Notes: generated by a model not told the origin, from the sequence alone. Counted from the first letter of the stretch, positions 21,301 to 30,094 are shown. The stretch is DNA of 64,000 nucleotides from Acrasis kona (GCA_026419775.2 JAOPGA020000708.1:1-64000); one strand, 5' to 3'. A program made the numbers and translations.

Positions 21301-21442
21301 ATTCAGATCTGCTAGAGCAGGTGCAGGAGCTCCATTTATATTCATTCAGCAGAACGATGGGAATTTGGTTGCTTACGGAGCGGGAGGATATGCATATTGG
21401 GATTCTTGGAGTGACTTGAGAAACAGAAATTTACTTCCTTAA
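18395..21442 (+). CDS. secreted HYR-repeat protein with bulb-type lectin domain
   Basis: 1015 aa, single exon. A signal peptide (residues 1-~20, hydrophobic core VLLLVALLALALA) is followed by a small Cys-containing N-terminal domain (~22-90) and a Pro/Thr/Ser/Lys stalk (~92-165). Nine HYR-like (hyalin repeat, Ig-fold) modules of 70-80 residues follow (~168-865), each with the signature P.G.T.V.C...D..GN...F...V.D and two Cys. The C-terminal ~145 residues resemble a bulb (GNA/B-type) lectin: three Q-x-D-x-N-x-V-x-Y-like sites (QGDGNVVTY, QGDANVVGY, QNDGNLVAY), the mannose-binding motif. There is no TM or GPI signal. I infer an extracellular matrix, cyst-wall or stalk adhesive protein that binds mannose glycans. 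Confidence 0.88.
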   Translation: MNARPIVLLLVALLALALAAEKCSSKYVTVHDEEGSFKVAVECLDTVKKACASSESSSLTSTLRHLGVETNILTQCYYDTVKKCSGRDTKPTNKPDNGVITVTPSPTKALPTTKKPTVPVKQTTSSPKSSSVAPKPTPSSKPTTSAPATTKQETIKPTSSAPITLPPTIKVPSNIEAQATSATGAAVTFTVSAKNYKGNEESTSCIPTSGSVFNFGNTTVNCVSQDDLGNIASAKFVVNVQDTLAPVLTTPTTITQEATSAEGAAVEYKVQALDAVDGAVTAYCDKTATFVFPIGSTNVTCNARDKAGNTAIKKFVVLVKDTTAPVITAPQDVKVTATSNSGITYYFSVGSVDAVDGHLNATCAPASGSKFPLGATVVSCSSTDKAGNSASAKFNVQVKAAPAVIITPESKSVEATSASGTVVSYDAEFEGSVKTSSCTPASGSTFPLGPTSVQCTATNDDGEKVEKSFVITVKDSTPPVINVPANLVAEAQSTTGALVNWKATAQDAVDGVVTASCDYSPTSPIQNKETKTITCKASDKSGNTASQSFSITVKDTIPPTISGPSSPVTSEMTSPNGQVVTFSVTATDLADGAVSVTCTPASATSFELGTTTVTCKSTDSSNNAASINFNVVVKDTTPPVISNVPANIVVTASSASGQQVPFLALNANDLVDGSVPVTCSSKSNDLFPIGLTTVTCSASDKSNNVAKTSFTVNVRDMIPVVVTPADVVVEASSASGSKVTFSTSGATCTPASGSMFGFGPTTVSCESAANKDNVTTKKSFTVTVKDTVPPVIVVPGTISVTQTSPEGAAVSYTTSANDAVNGAVTTSCNQPSGKTYPVGSYTVTCQAKDNSGNVATASFLVVVNKLVCPAIADTIYSADPYAWAGCNRDTLWSNGANALRSQNGQFVTYMQGDGNVVTYQSTSIKTKFNPGVAWASSTMNNGVAPYRLIMQGDANVVGYDKNNGVFFSAFRSARAGAGAPFIFIQQNDGNLVAYGAGGYAYWDSWSDLRNRNLLP

Positions 21443-21729
21443 GTGTATCATTAAACTCCTTGTTTTCTTCGTAAAATTTTTTGTGAATTGATTCCACATT
21501 ATTTTCGCTTACATGTTGTCTGGGGTATAATAACGTGGTAACCGCGTTCTTATGTAGATAATGATGCTGCGCACCTTTACGCTGTTTTCCCCGCAGACTA
21601 ATAGTAGATTTGTTGAATTTTGAACTTTTTTTATACATAATAAGTAGTAATAATCTAAATTTAATTTTAAAATGAAATCTAATTATAAATAAATAAGCGA
21701 CAAGAAAGAAGAGCAAGAAACTAGAAAAC

Positions 21730-21930
21730 ATGAGAACTGCGAAGAATGTCCGATTCAGTAATTGCGATGTAGTTTCAAATCCTTTACCTAATAGTAATAA
21801 CTCGGGAACATTCGACATTAGCAAATATCAACAGAACCTATTGGAGCAACTAAATAAAAAGTATTCATCTGATTGTGGCATGGTAATACCAAGTCCATGC
21901 TGTTTCGAGAAGAGGAGGAGCCTATCCTAA
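21730..21930 (+). CDS. possible small protein (66 aa)
   Basis: The ATG-initiated frame ends in TAA and is followed within 35 nt by an AATAAA signal. It contains a polar, Asn-rich first half, a short amphipathic helix (YQQNLLEQLNKKY) and a CC pair. No domain, no splice partner. The overlapping minus-strand ORF (21342-21824) looks like a shadow. Presence of a poly(A)-like signal is the main support. Confidence 0.3.
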   Translation: MRTAKNVRFSNCDVVSNPLPNSNNSGTFDISKYQQNLLEQLNKKYSSDCGMVIPSPCCFEKRRSLS

Positions 21931-22880
21931 ACAAAAAGTGTAAAACATTGTAATTTTGAAAATAAAACATTAGACACCTACTTAGTACGTCACACATGAC
22001 TAGATTATATCCGCAATACCGAGCATCTCCACAACGTAACTTGTTTACCAGACATCCTGTAATCTCACACATTCAGTTTTTCCTCCATATTTTTTGATTG
22101 AATGACTTATCGAGTCACTCCTTCAATGATATTGTACCTATAGGGGGATAGGTCCATAGCAGGAAATCTGTAGGCTTTTTCGTATCAAGGTGGCATATTC
22201 ACATTACGGAAATGAAGTCAACTTATACATGACGTCACTCTGTTTTCAACAATGAGTGTATATAAGCAATTGGGAACAGTATTTGATTACCGGCAGGAAC
22301 AGAACCTGACCAAAAGTTGGAACAGAATCATCAAGTATATTAAGAAGTGAATACTTGTTTTTCTCATAGGTATACGTTCTCTTAACATAGTTTTGCAGTC
22401 GAACCACCAATACAATATTCAATTATTTTAATAGAACACATATTCATGAAATGCGTTGCAAACAAATCACCGATGAAGAATTCATCATTTAGATTAAAAA
22501 CATCTTTATTACCACAAAGTGTTCTCTTACAAGACACTGTAACACTACAAATTAATAAATTACATTTAGTCATATTTCATATATTAAAATAATGGTCAAG
22601 TCCCTCATTCACAAACGAGCACAAGATCTTGTAAGACTCTAAACTATCAAAATGACACAAAGCCATAAGCAATAACTGACAAATTTCCACATCAAAGATA
22701 TTTCTCAATGTTAACTTTTTAATAATCTACAGCTCTTGAGAGCCATTTAATTACTCCGTCACATTGGCAATAATTATTCCGTCGTCTTAATTTTCTGGAA
22801 TTTGCGGATGCGGACCAACAGTAATTTGAACCTCGTTGCACAAATAATCAAAATCAATTCAAAGTGCAAACTCAAAAAGC
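21931..22880. other. long AT-rich intergenic region, no gene seen
   Basis: 950 nt without a supported ORF on either strand (longest ~84 codons, minus, no domain). It has a TATA-like tatataa near 22260 but no recognisable tRNA, snRNA or repeat. It must contain the promoter of the phosphonate-oxygenase gene, and is the longest ORF-poor stretch in the right-hand three quarters of the window, so an unrecognised ncRNA is possible. Confidence 0.4.
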
Positions 22881-24266
22881 ATGACTGTGGAATCCTATCA
22901 GAGAGTACAATCCGACATGGTGTTCGATAGAATCAAGGTTTTGTTCGACTCCTTTGGTGGATCAAACTATATTGGAGAGTCAGTATCAATCACAGAACAT
23001 TCACTTCAGGCCGCATACTTTACAGCAAAAAAATCTTCAGAAGATGAAGTCATAATTGCAAGCCTGCTCCACGACGTTGGTCATATACTAGGTCTTGAGA
23101 TTCACCAAAAAATGGAAATGGATGGATGCGGTGTCGAAGAACACGAATCTGTCGGAGCCAACTTCCTTAAAAAACTTGGTTTTTGTGACAGAGTATGTAA
23201 CTTGACACGCTGTCACGTTCAAGCTAAGAGATATTTGTGCTTTAAGCGACCAGAATACTATCAAAACCTCTCAGAGGCATCGAAAACTACATTAAAATTC
23301 CAAGGTGGTCCAATGAGTGTTGAGGAATCATCTTCTTTCGAAAGCGATTCCGATTTTCAAAACATCTTATTGATGCGCGAATGTGATGAAGCCGCAAAAA
23401 TACCCTCATCAGAACTCACTTTTACTGTTCCGCCCTTAGAACACTACAGATCAATGATGGCATCTGTTGTTGATGCGAGTCAATACAAAGGAAGCTATGT
23501 TTTATCTGATTTCCAAAAAGACTTTTTCAACAAGAACAGCTTCGTGAAAATCGAAAATTTGCTGTCGTTCGAAAACATTGCTCCATCTGATGTTTCGACA
23601 TGGACACAAGAGGTGTCCAACTTGGAGAAGCAAGAGGGAAAATGGCTCCAACACTGGGAAAAGTCTGAATCAGGAGACAAAATCATGTGCCGCAGCGAGA
23701 ATTTTGTGAATTTCCACGAGAACATGCGCAATCTTGCCATGAACTCAATACTAAACGTAGTCTCCCAATTGTTTGGAGAGAAGGCTGTTCTATTCAAAGA
23801 GAAAATTAATTACAAACTACCAGGCGGTGCTGGTTTCGCTGCTCATCAGGATAGTCCAGCTTATATAGGTTTGGCCACCGACCACATATCAGTGATGGTG
23901 GCTATAGATGAAGCGACCGTAGAAAATGGTTGTCTACAGGTTTGCCCTGGACAATGGGACTCAAACAGCAACGTACCTCTCACATCATCTGGTATCATCA
24001 CACCGGAGGCAGAGAAGGCAATGGTTTATCAGTACGTACCGTGCCGTCCAGGCGACGTGCTGTTCTTTGGCGGATACACTCCACATCGCTCCACCGCTAA
24101 CAATAGTAAGAGCAGCCGCAGAGCCATGTTTTTGACTTATAATCCAGAGTCACAAGGGCAACATCACGCCGCTTATTACCAAGCTAAGCACGCAAAGGTG
24201 CAGGGATTTGATGGTGCACATACCATTAGTTTCCAGGGAGACTTCCAAGGGCAAATTGTTGAATAA
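22881..24266 (+). CDS. fused PhnZ-like HD oxygenase + PhnY-like Fe(II)/2-oxoglutarate dioxygenase
   Basis: 461 aa, single exon, two catalytic domains. Residues 1-195 match the phosphonate-degradation HD oxygenases (PhnZ/TmpB group): Tyr30 and Glu33, His40, the HD pair His64-Asp65, His88, His112 and Asp169, in an order and spacing that parallel the diiron ligands and substrate-gating residues of bacterial PhnZ. Residues 205-461 are a phytanoyl-CoA-dioxygenase-fold enzyme (PhnY/TmpA-like) with iron ligands H322-x-D324 and His402 and a 2-oxoglutarate Arg at 413/414. In bacteria PhnY hydroxylates 2-aminoethylphosphonate at C1 and PhnZ oxidatively cleaves the C-P bond to glycine and phosphate. Fusion would couple both steps. 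Trimethylaminoethyl- or another phosphonate is an alternative substrate. No targeting signal is seen, so it is probably cytosolic. Confidence 0.85.
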   Translation: MTVESYQRVQSDMVFDRIKVLFDSFGGSNYIGESVSITEHSLQAAYFTAKKSSEDEVIIASLLHDVGHILGLEIHQKMEMDGCGVEEHESVGANFLKKLGFCDRVCNLTRCHVQAKRYLCFKRPEYYQNLSEASKTTLKFQGGPMSVEESSSFESDSDFQNILLMRECDEAAKIPSSELTFTVPPLEHYRSMMASVVDASQYKGSYVLSDFQKDFFNKNSFVKIENLLSFENIAPSDVSTWTQEVSNLEKQEGKWLQHWEKSESGDKIMCRSENFVNFHENMRNLAMNSILNVVSQLFGEKAVLFKEKINYKLPGGAGFAAHQDSPAYIGLATDHISVMVAIDEATVENGCLQVCPGQWDSNSNVPLTSSGIITPEAEKAMVYQYVPCRPGDVLFFGGYTPHRSTANNSKSSRRAMFLTYNPESQGQHHAAYYQAKHAKVQGFDGAHTISFQGDFQGQIVE

Positions 24267-24437
24267 ATGTTGTAATTTGTCGACCAGTGTGCTTGTTAGT
24301 ATTTTAACTGTTAGGTCTGCGTTTGAATTGACAACACTTATGTCAGTGATTCTCATCACACTTGCCAAAAGACGTAACGTTTTGTAATTTTTCTAATTTG
24401 CTTTTATAAGGTCAAATCAATATTCTATTTTTAAACA

Positions 24438-26335
24438 ATGCTACACCCTGAGCCTGAGAGTAGCACGATGACGGACGATGCGGACATATCAACAGAGCAG
24501 CAAGAAGCTGAATTTCATCGGTCGCTTTCACCTTCTGCCATTCGAACAACAAGGCCACCAATTCAACAATCGGAAGTAGAAACACCAATGCAAAATTTAA
24601 GCCAACCAACTGTTGATGATCTTGCGGAAAAGCCAAGAACGAATCAAAGAAGAAGAATGTTCCCATTCATTTTTGACGCACAAAGGCTGTGTTTGTTGAC
24701 CGATGGAATTATGGCGGTTGCAATCACGCTCTTGGTGTTGGATTTGGCTGTTCCCGATTCCACAGACCCTGCAGTAGACCCCACATTTGTTTATAATTAT
24801 TTGGTAAGGCCATCATCGCGTGTCAAACAAAAAATACTCACAAACAGATGAACACATTATATGCGGAAGTACTTTTATATCTCGGAGTGGTTCTAATTCT
24901 TGCTTTTTACTGGATAGAACATGCGCACATTTTTTCAATCATCATTGAAGCCAATTCGTTCATTGTGGTCATGAATTCGCTGTTTCTGGTGAGCGTGGCG
25001 TTTTTACCCTATTGTTTTAAAATTGTATCGTATTGGCCGACGCAGTATTATTCTAGTCTAATCATCTTTGTTGTTCTTTGTGTTATGGATATGAGTCTTC
25101 TCTTCATGTGGCTCTATGCCACGCGTAATCGTCGCTTCTGTCTTAACGAAGAACAATTGCCCAAGGATGTCATCAACGTCATCACTCTCAACCTTGTGAT
25201 ACTCTTGGTCACTCATTTATTGGGAATGATACTCGCCACCATTACATGGTTGTTTACAATCATTCTTTTGGCACTGATCCCTCTGTTGATTCTATTTAGT
25301 GCGGTCGGTGTAGATTTTGTTTTGATGTTGTACTTGAGCGGAAAGAGGATCATGAAGAGAAGGAGAGCACCTCCGACCGTAGTGATTGACCCGGATAATA
25401 ACGTAGAATTACAGCCTGCACAGGGCGTGTACGCTAGACATGATGCTCAGGTGCCGGCGCTGACGGGTGGTGAAAAGATTCGTTTGTTCTTTTCTGGCAA
25501 GCACTTTAGACATTGCATCCTCGAGCGATTGGCCTTTTTCAGCGATGCAATGTTTGCCATCATCATCACCGTGTTGGTGTTGGAGATGAGGCCACCCATT
25601 CCCTCTAGTTATCTTCACTATGTGTCGCTGACTGAAGAATCTAGTTCGAAATTTGCTCTGGAGGGTTTTGTTGACATTAGTCCTCATAATACCACGGCAT
25701 CGTGGAATCCATTCTTTTTGAACGACCGATTGGGTCATGGCATGGGTATATATTGGAGTCAATACGTCAGCTACGTCATTACTGCAATTGTGACAATCAC
25801 GCTATGGAAGCATCACGTGAGTGCTTTGCAGGGCCTAAAGAAGGCAAATCGATTCTTTTGTATGTGGAATATTTTCTTTTTGGGCGTGCTTGCATTGATT
25901 CCATTTACTACCTACGTGATTAGTAGATATTACATGCTGAGTGGAACTGCTGTTCCCTACAGTCTGATTTTGTGCATCAGTACCATCTTGTTGCTTACTG
26001 TGTTCTTCATGGCACATTATACTTCCTTGAGCAGAAAAGTTGAACCCGAGCAGCGACACTGGAAAATGTTCGAGGCTTATCGGTTAGTGGTCATCATGTT
26101 GATCAGTGCAATTTCATTTGGTATTTCTTGGGTCAATACTTATGCATCTGTTGCCATTGCCATCGTGATTCCTCTTCTAGATGTTCTTGCCACTTTCCCT
26201 CCAATTGATATCTTGATGTGGTCATGGAAGCTGTGTAATATGATAGGGAGAAGGAAGCAACCATCAGTGCCACATGATACACCCACACCAAGCATGCCTA
26301 CTATGGTCGACCTTAATGAGCAACGAAATACATAA
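24438..26335 (+). CDS. TMEM175-family potassium channel-like protein, two-repeat form
   Basis: Exons 24438-24803 and 24848-26335 (44-nt intron) give 617 aa. The first ~75 residues are a polar cytosolic region. Two six-TM units follow. Each starts with the TMEM175 helix-1 signature (R-x3-F-S-D consensus): RLCLLTDGIMAVAIT at residues 83-97 (FS replaced by LT) and RLAFFSDAMFAIIIT near 349-363 (intact). The units are separated by a basic linker (KRIMKRRR...) of ~80 residues. Animal TMEM175 is a lysosomal K+/H+ channel with two non-identical repeats; prokaryotic versions have one repeat. I infer an endolysosomal cation channel. The gene is 170 nt downstream of the phosphonate oxygenase. Confidence 0.85.
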
Positions 26336-26453
26336 ATTTTTATTTAACAAACGAATGTTTTTTATTGTTATTTGATTATAACGTAGAAAACCGTCGATGT
26401 CTGATTGACAAATTCTACAACTTTACAATCATAAAATCTGTAAAATAGTTTCA

Positions 26454-27431
26454 ATGGCTTTCAGGGCTGGTGTTGTAGTGCTTTTCGCATTGGTGTGTAT
26501 ACTAACCTTTGCGACCAGCGCGAACAACAACAGACCAATCATTGGTGTTTTAACGCAACCGACATCTGTGAAGTATCATCCAAACAATATTGAACAGCAA
26601 TACATTACTGCCTCCTACATAAAGTTTGTGGAGATGTCGGGCGCTAGGGCCGTGCATATTCCGTTTGATGCTCCAAAGGAGGAACTAAAGAGACTTTTTA
26701 ATGGAGTAAATGGTTTATTGTACACTGGTGGAATGTTGGATATGAAGAATGGAACTCAATACTTTGACAATGGACTTTATTTATATAGCTTGGCACTTGA
26801 GGCAAATGCCAAAGGAGATTACTTTCCAATCTGGGGAACATGTCAAGGATTCCAATTATTCCATGTTTTTGCCGCGGAGCTGCTTGATGAAAACATCATG
26901 ATGGAGCATTTTGATAGTTGGGACATTTCATATCCTCTAGTCTTCGATGTAGCCAACACTAAACGCAGTAGAATGTTTGGACCAGACTCGGGAGTCACTG
27001 ATGCGATTCTACATGATTTTGCCACCAGGCCATTGACCATGAATTTCCACCACTTGGGCGTTTCTAGAGAGACTTATAAAAAATACCCCGCCGCTGATGC
27101 ATTTTTCAGAATTTTATCAACCAACAAAGACAGACAAGGAAAAGAATTTATTTCTATTGTGGAAGCTAAGAATTACCCCATATACGGAGTTCAATTCCAT
27201 CCTGAATGGCCTCTGTTTGAATGGGATTCCTCTTCAGACGTAAACCACTCACAAGAATCAATCAGAGCAAATTCGTATTTTTCGTCATTCTTTGTCAACG
27301 AATGCAGGAAGAACAATCACAAATTTAGAACCATCAAGGAGGAGAGGGAAGCGTTGATCTATAACTACAGCCCCGTGTCTACCGAATTAACTGCTGGTGA
27401 CGTACAAACATATTATTGGGATCTTTTGTAA
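26454..27431 (+). CDS. gamma-glutamyl hydrolase (class I glutamine-amidotransferase fold)
   Basis: 325 aa with a signal peptide (residues 1-~24, FALVCILTFATSA). The body matches gamma-glutamyl hydrolases: PIIGVLTQP at the start, GLLYTGG, the nucleophile Cys130 in WGTCQGFQ, and the catalytic His249 in GVQFHPEW followed by FEW. These lysosomal or secreted enzymes remove glutamates from folyl- and antifolyl-polyglutamates. Length and motif spacing agree with the family. An AT-rich 110-nt spacer separates it from the channel gene. Confidence 0.92.
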   Translation: MAFRAGVVVLFALVCILTFATSANNNRPIIGVLTQPTSVKYHPNNIEQQYITASYIKFVEMSGARAVHIPFDAPKEELKRLFNGVNGLLYTGGMLDMKNGTQYFDNGLYLYSLALEANAKGDYFPIWGTCQGFQLFHVFAAELLDENIMMEHFDSWDISYPLVFDVANTKRSRMFGPDSGVTDAILHDFATRPLTMNFHHLGVSRETYKKYPAADAFFRILSTNKDRQGKEFISIVEAKNYPIYGVQFHPEWPLFEWDSSSDVNHSQESIRANSYFSSFFVNECRKNNHKFRTIKEEREALIYNYSPVSTELTAGDVQTYYWDLL

Positions 27432-27649
27432 ATAAAATCTTCGTTGTTGGTTACTGTATGTTAGTTTTACACTGCATCAATCGAGGGCAATAAGTTTTCA
27501 ATTCAAAATTAGTAGCGACGAATAGTATGTTTCTATCTCCAAGACCGAAAGTTTTTGTATTAATAATTGAGGAAGACTTGATGCTTTACTAATCTATGGT
27601 CGATGTAGGCGTAGGTTAACCGATTGTAAAAAGACAACCTTGATGTGTG

Positions 27650-28933
27650 ATGCGAACAAGGGATGAGAAAACCTCTAGAAGGATGGATGTTTTAAAGAGG
27701 CACGTGTTCCCACGTTTGAACAACATTGCTGCGATTTCATCTTCTGAAGAAAAGAAAGTACAGAAACCAAAGGAAAAGAAAAGGAAAAGTGGAACGTCCG
27801 ATACATCTTCTAATCCTAACATCATAACCAAATGGATAGAGAGTTTTAGGGGTAGTGGACAACTTTCCGCGGATTCTCTTCAGGCCTTTAACAACATTCT
27901 ATTCTTGGTAAATTCCATACCTCCCTCAATGAATAGTTTATCCATTTTTCAAATCATGCTAAGAAGTGCCCCTAAAGATTCTGATCTTTTGCCTTTTCTT
28001 GCACAAGTAAAAATACCTAAAAGTGCTCTTGGAGGAACAGATTACAAAACATTCATAACAACACTTTCGCGCGTGCAACATTACTTACCTCCTTGGTATT
28101 ATAGTTCGTTGGTATTGGGAAAAGCTTTAGATAATTTTGACGACATTTTATTGTACAGTGCACAAAGATTTGCACGCGAAATAAAAGTTAGAAAGGCCAT
28201 ATCTGGCGCACTAATTTATCCTGCAATCATGACCACTTTGGGTCTTGGTGGAATTGCTCTTCTTCTCACTCGCATTCTACCATCTAACATTGCCATTTTC
28301 GAAAGTATGGGATTGACAGTACCCGGCTTCCTAACAACTGCCAACTATCTTGTGAGGTCTGTTCAATATCATTGGTTGGCTTTGATTTACTTGATACCGA
28401 GCTCCATTCTAACTCAAAGTCAATATTACCTCCCATTTAGATCCTTTTTAAAGTACAATTATATAAAAATGCACACGCCAATAGGTAACTTATCATTCTT
28501 GCAAGATAAATCCACGCTTCTTCATACTTTATCATTGTTGGACAAGGAACAAATTACCTCAAAGTTATTGTTGGTAAGCAGTAACCTGAGTGGCAATGTT
28601 GTTTTGCAACACATGGTTGAATCCATGGCGTCATTGGCTAAATACGGTGCGACTGCAGATGAGGTGTTGGCCTACATGTTAAAGCAGAAACACGTCTTCT
28701 CTCCTTATGAAATTGCGTACCTACAAGCATGTTTTTTGAGCGGCAAGCATTCCATTATTCAGGACGGCCTCAAATATGTATCCCAAATGGTGTTGAAGGA
28801 GTACATGTCGCAACTTCAAACCCTTCTTCAAGTACTGAGCCCCGCCACGATTGCCATCGTTGGTGTGTTGATTATAATCGTTGCACTGCTAGGTATCTAC
28901 CCACTCATAGAACTCACATCAAGAATATCATAA
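27650..28933 (+). CDS. GspF-family type II secretion inner-membrane protein (mitochondrial T2SS)
   Basis: 427 aa from the ATG at 27650 (an in-frame GTG lies one codon upstream). Two T2SSF modules are visible: residues ~70-265 with the conserved stretch RKAISGALIYPAIM followed by a TM helix, and ~300-425 ending in a TM helix (ATIAIVGVLIIIVALLGIYPLIEL). A third hydrophobic segment lies between them, giving the GspF/PilC three-helix layout. The N-terminus is rich in Arg/Lys and Ser with no acidic patch in the first 20 residues, compatible with mitochondrial import. Bacterial GspF sits in the inner membrane with the GspE ATPase. In eukaryotes GspD, E, F and G homologues form the miT2SS found in heteroloboseans, jakobids and malawimonads. 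Confidence 0.85.
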   Translation: MRTRDEKTSRRMDVLKRHVFPRLNNIAAISSSEEKKVQKPKEKKRKSGTSDTSSNPNIITKWIESFRGSGQLSADSLQAFNNILFLVNSIPPSMNSLSIFQIMLRSAPKDSDLLPFLAQVKIPKSALGGTDYKTFITTLSRVQHYLPPWYYSSLVLGKALDNFDDILLYSAQRFAREIKVRKAISGALIYPAIMTTLGLGGIALLLTRILPSNIAIFESMGLTVPGFLTTANYLVRSVQYHWLALIYLIPSSILTQSQYYLPFRSFLKYNYIKMHTPIGNLSFLQDKSTLLHTLSLLDKEQITSKLLLVSSNLSGNVVLQHMVESMASLAKYGATADEVLAYMLKQKHVFSPYEIAYLQACFLSGKHSIIQDGLKYVSQMVLKEYMSQLQTLLQVLSPATIAIVGVLIIIVALLGIYPLIELTSRIS

Positions 28934-28936
28934 ACT

Positions 28937-30094
28937 TTACAATTTTATTCTTTCATACTTGTTTCTACATAGACCACAACCTAGTGCATGTTCATTTCCA
29001 TTTGGAGGATGGTCGCCGCCAATGGGGCACTTTCCTTTACCTAAGCAGGGTTGTATTGCTCTCGCACCCGAGTGACACTTGTCGCAGAAATGTGTGGTTC
29101 CAAAGCAAAACCATACGGCGACCGAACAACAGAAACGACACTTGAACTCAACATACTCCGACCCATGAGTGGGGCAAACTCCATTTTTAAGTTGTAACTT
29201 TTTACTTACGCACGAACCACACATCAGCTCCTTCTCGTCAAACTTTACATTTTGTTGCCCTTCGTTTGCCTCGCATTGTTTGGCGCCTCCATAATAGGGC
29301 TTACCACATTCGTAGCACTTGTAAAACGAAAGATGATGCATCGCGTATGCAAACTTGTCGTGATAAAACTTTGAATTCTTGTCCTTGAATTCGTCTTCCT
29401 CCTCTATCCAATCGAATCCAATTCTACACAGCTCCTGCATGTCTTTCTTCAGTTTGATTCCTATGTACATCGATTCCGTTAGTTCGTCGTGTTGCATTTG
29501 TTTTTGGCACAGCGGGCAGTTGAGGTAGTTTAGGGTGACCCTTGCTTGCTCGTATCCCTGTGCAATCCATTTGTCCACGCAATAATAGTGGAAAATGTGA
29601 CCGCAACTTTTTAGTTTTAAGCAGGGTCCTGCTTGCAGCTCGTCGTAGCAAATACTACAGGGATCCTCTCCCGTTTGTTGCTGACCTTCCTTTGCACAAT
29701 CAGGATGAAGGCACTCCAGACATGTGAGTTCGTTATTAATGCCGCAACATTGATGTGAACAGCTGTGTATTTTGGTGCACGATTTTTTAAAAGTGCTTAT
29801 GCACGCTTCTTTATCACACACTTCATCGGGGATCTTGCGCCGGCGTTTTTTGGCGACAAATTTATCCCCACAATATCTACAAATGGTGGAACTTTCCTCT
29901 GTATTGGATTTTTTCTTTTGCTTTTTCTTTTTTTTTGTGGTTTTCTGCTTCTTCTTTGCTGGCTCTACAACAACATCATCAGGATCGTCAGACAGGATAA
30001 TATATGCATTCGACTCTGTATTTCTGACTGCTGGCCTTACTGGATCATTTATAATAACCTCATCGTCTGATTCAATCAAGATGACCTCGCTCAT
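28937..30094 (-). CDS. minimal MYCBP2/PHR-type RCR E3 ubiquitin ligase
   Basis: 385 aa, single exon, stop 4 nt from the GspF stop. The first ~70 residues are acidic then Lys-rich. Residues ~93-133 form a Cys/His cluster. Residues 146-196 are a RING (CSICYDEL...CGHIFHYYC...CPLC). Residues ~258-377 match the tandem-cysteine domain of MYCBP2 (PHR1/Highwire/RPM-1), including FYKCYECGKPYYGG, CRFCCSVAVWFCFGTTHFC and ALGCGLCRN. MYCBP2 works by RING-Cys-relay, passing ubiquitin through two cysteines to Thr/Ser by ester bond. Metazoan members are ~4700 aa; here only the catalytic C-terminal module exists, so substrate recruitment must be by other means. Confidence 0.88.
   Translation of the reverse strand: MSEVILIESDDEVIINDPVRPAVRNTESNAYIILSDDPDDVVVEPAKKKQKTTKKKKKQKKKSNTEESSTICRYCGDKFVAKKRRRKIPDEVCDKEACISTFKKSCTKIHSCSHQCCGINNELTCLECLHPDCAKEGQQQTGEDPCSICYDELQAGPCLKLKSCGHIFHYYCVDKWIAQGYEQARVTLNYLNCPLCQKQMQHDELTESMYIGIKLKKDMQELCRIGFDWIEEEDEFKDKNSKFYHDKFAYAMHHLSFYKCYECGKPYYGGAKQCEANEGQQNVKFDEKELMCGSCVSKKLQLKNGVCPTHGSEYVEFKCRFCCSVAVWFCFGTTHFCDKCHSGARAIQPCLGKGKCPIGGDHPPNGNEHALGCGLCRNKYERIKL

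Noticed and set aside
21342-21824. 160-codon minus-strand ORF over the HYR gene end
   Set aside because: Overlaps the conserved lectin coding sequence on the other strand; hydrophobic stretch arises from AT-rich DNA.
22040-22880. possible tRNA or snRNA genes in the long intergenic region
   Set aside because: No cloverleaf-compatible A/B boxes or recognisable conserved snRNA motif could be found by eye; I do not claim an RNA gene anywhere in the window.
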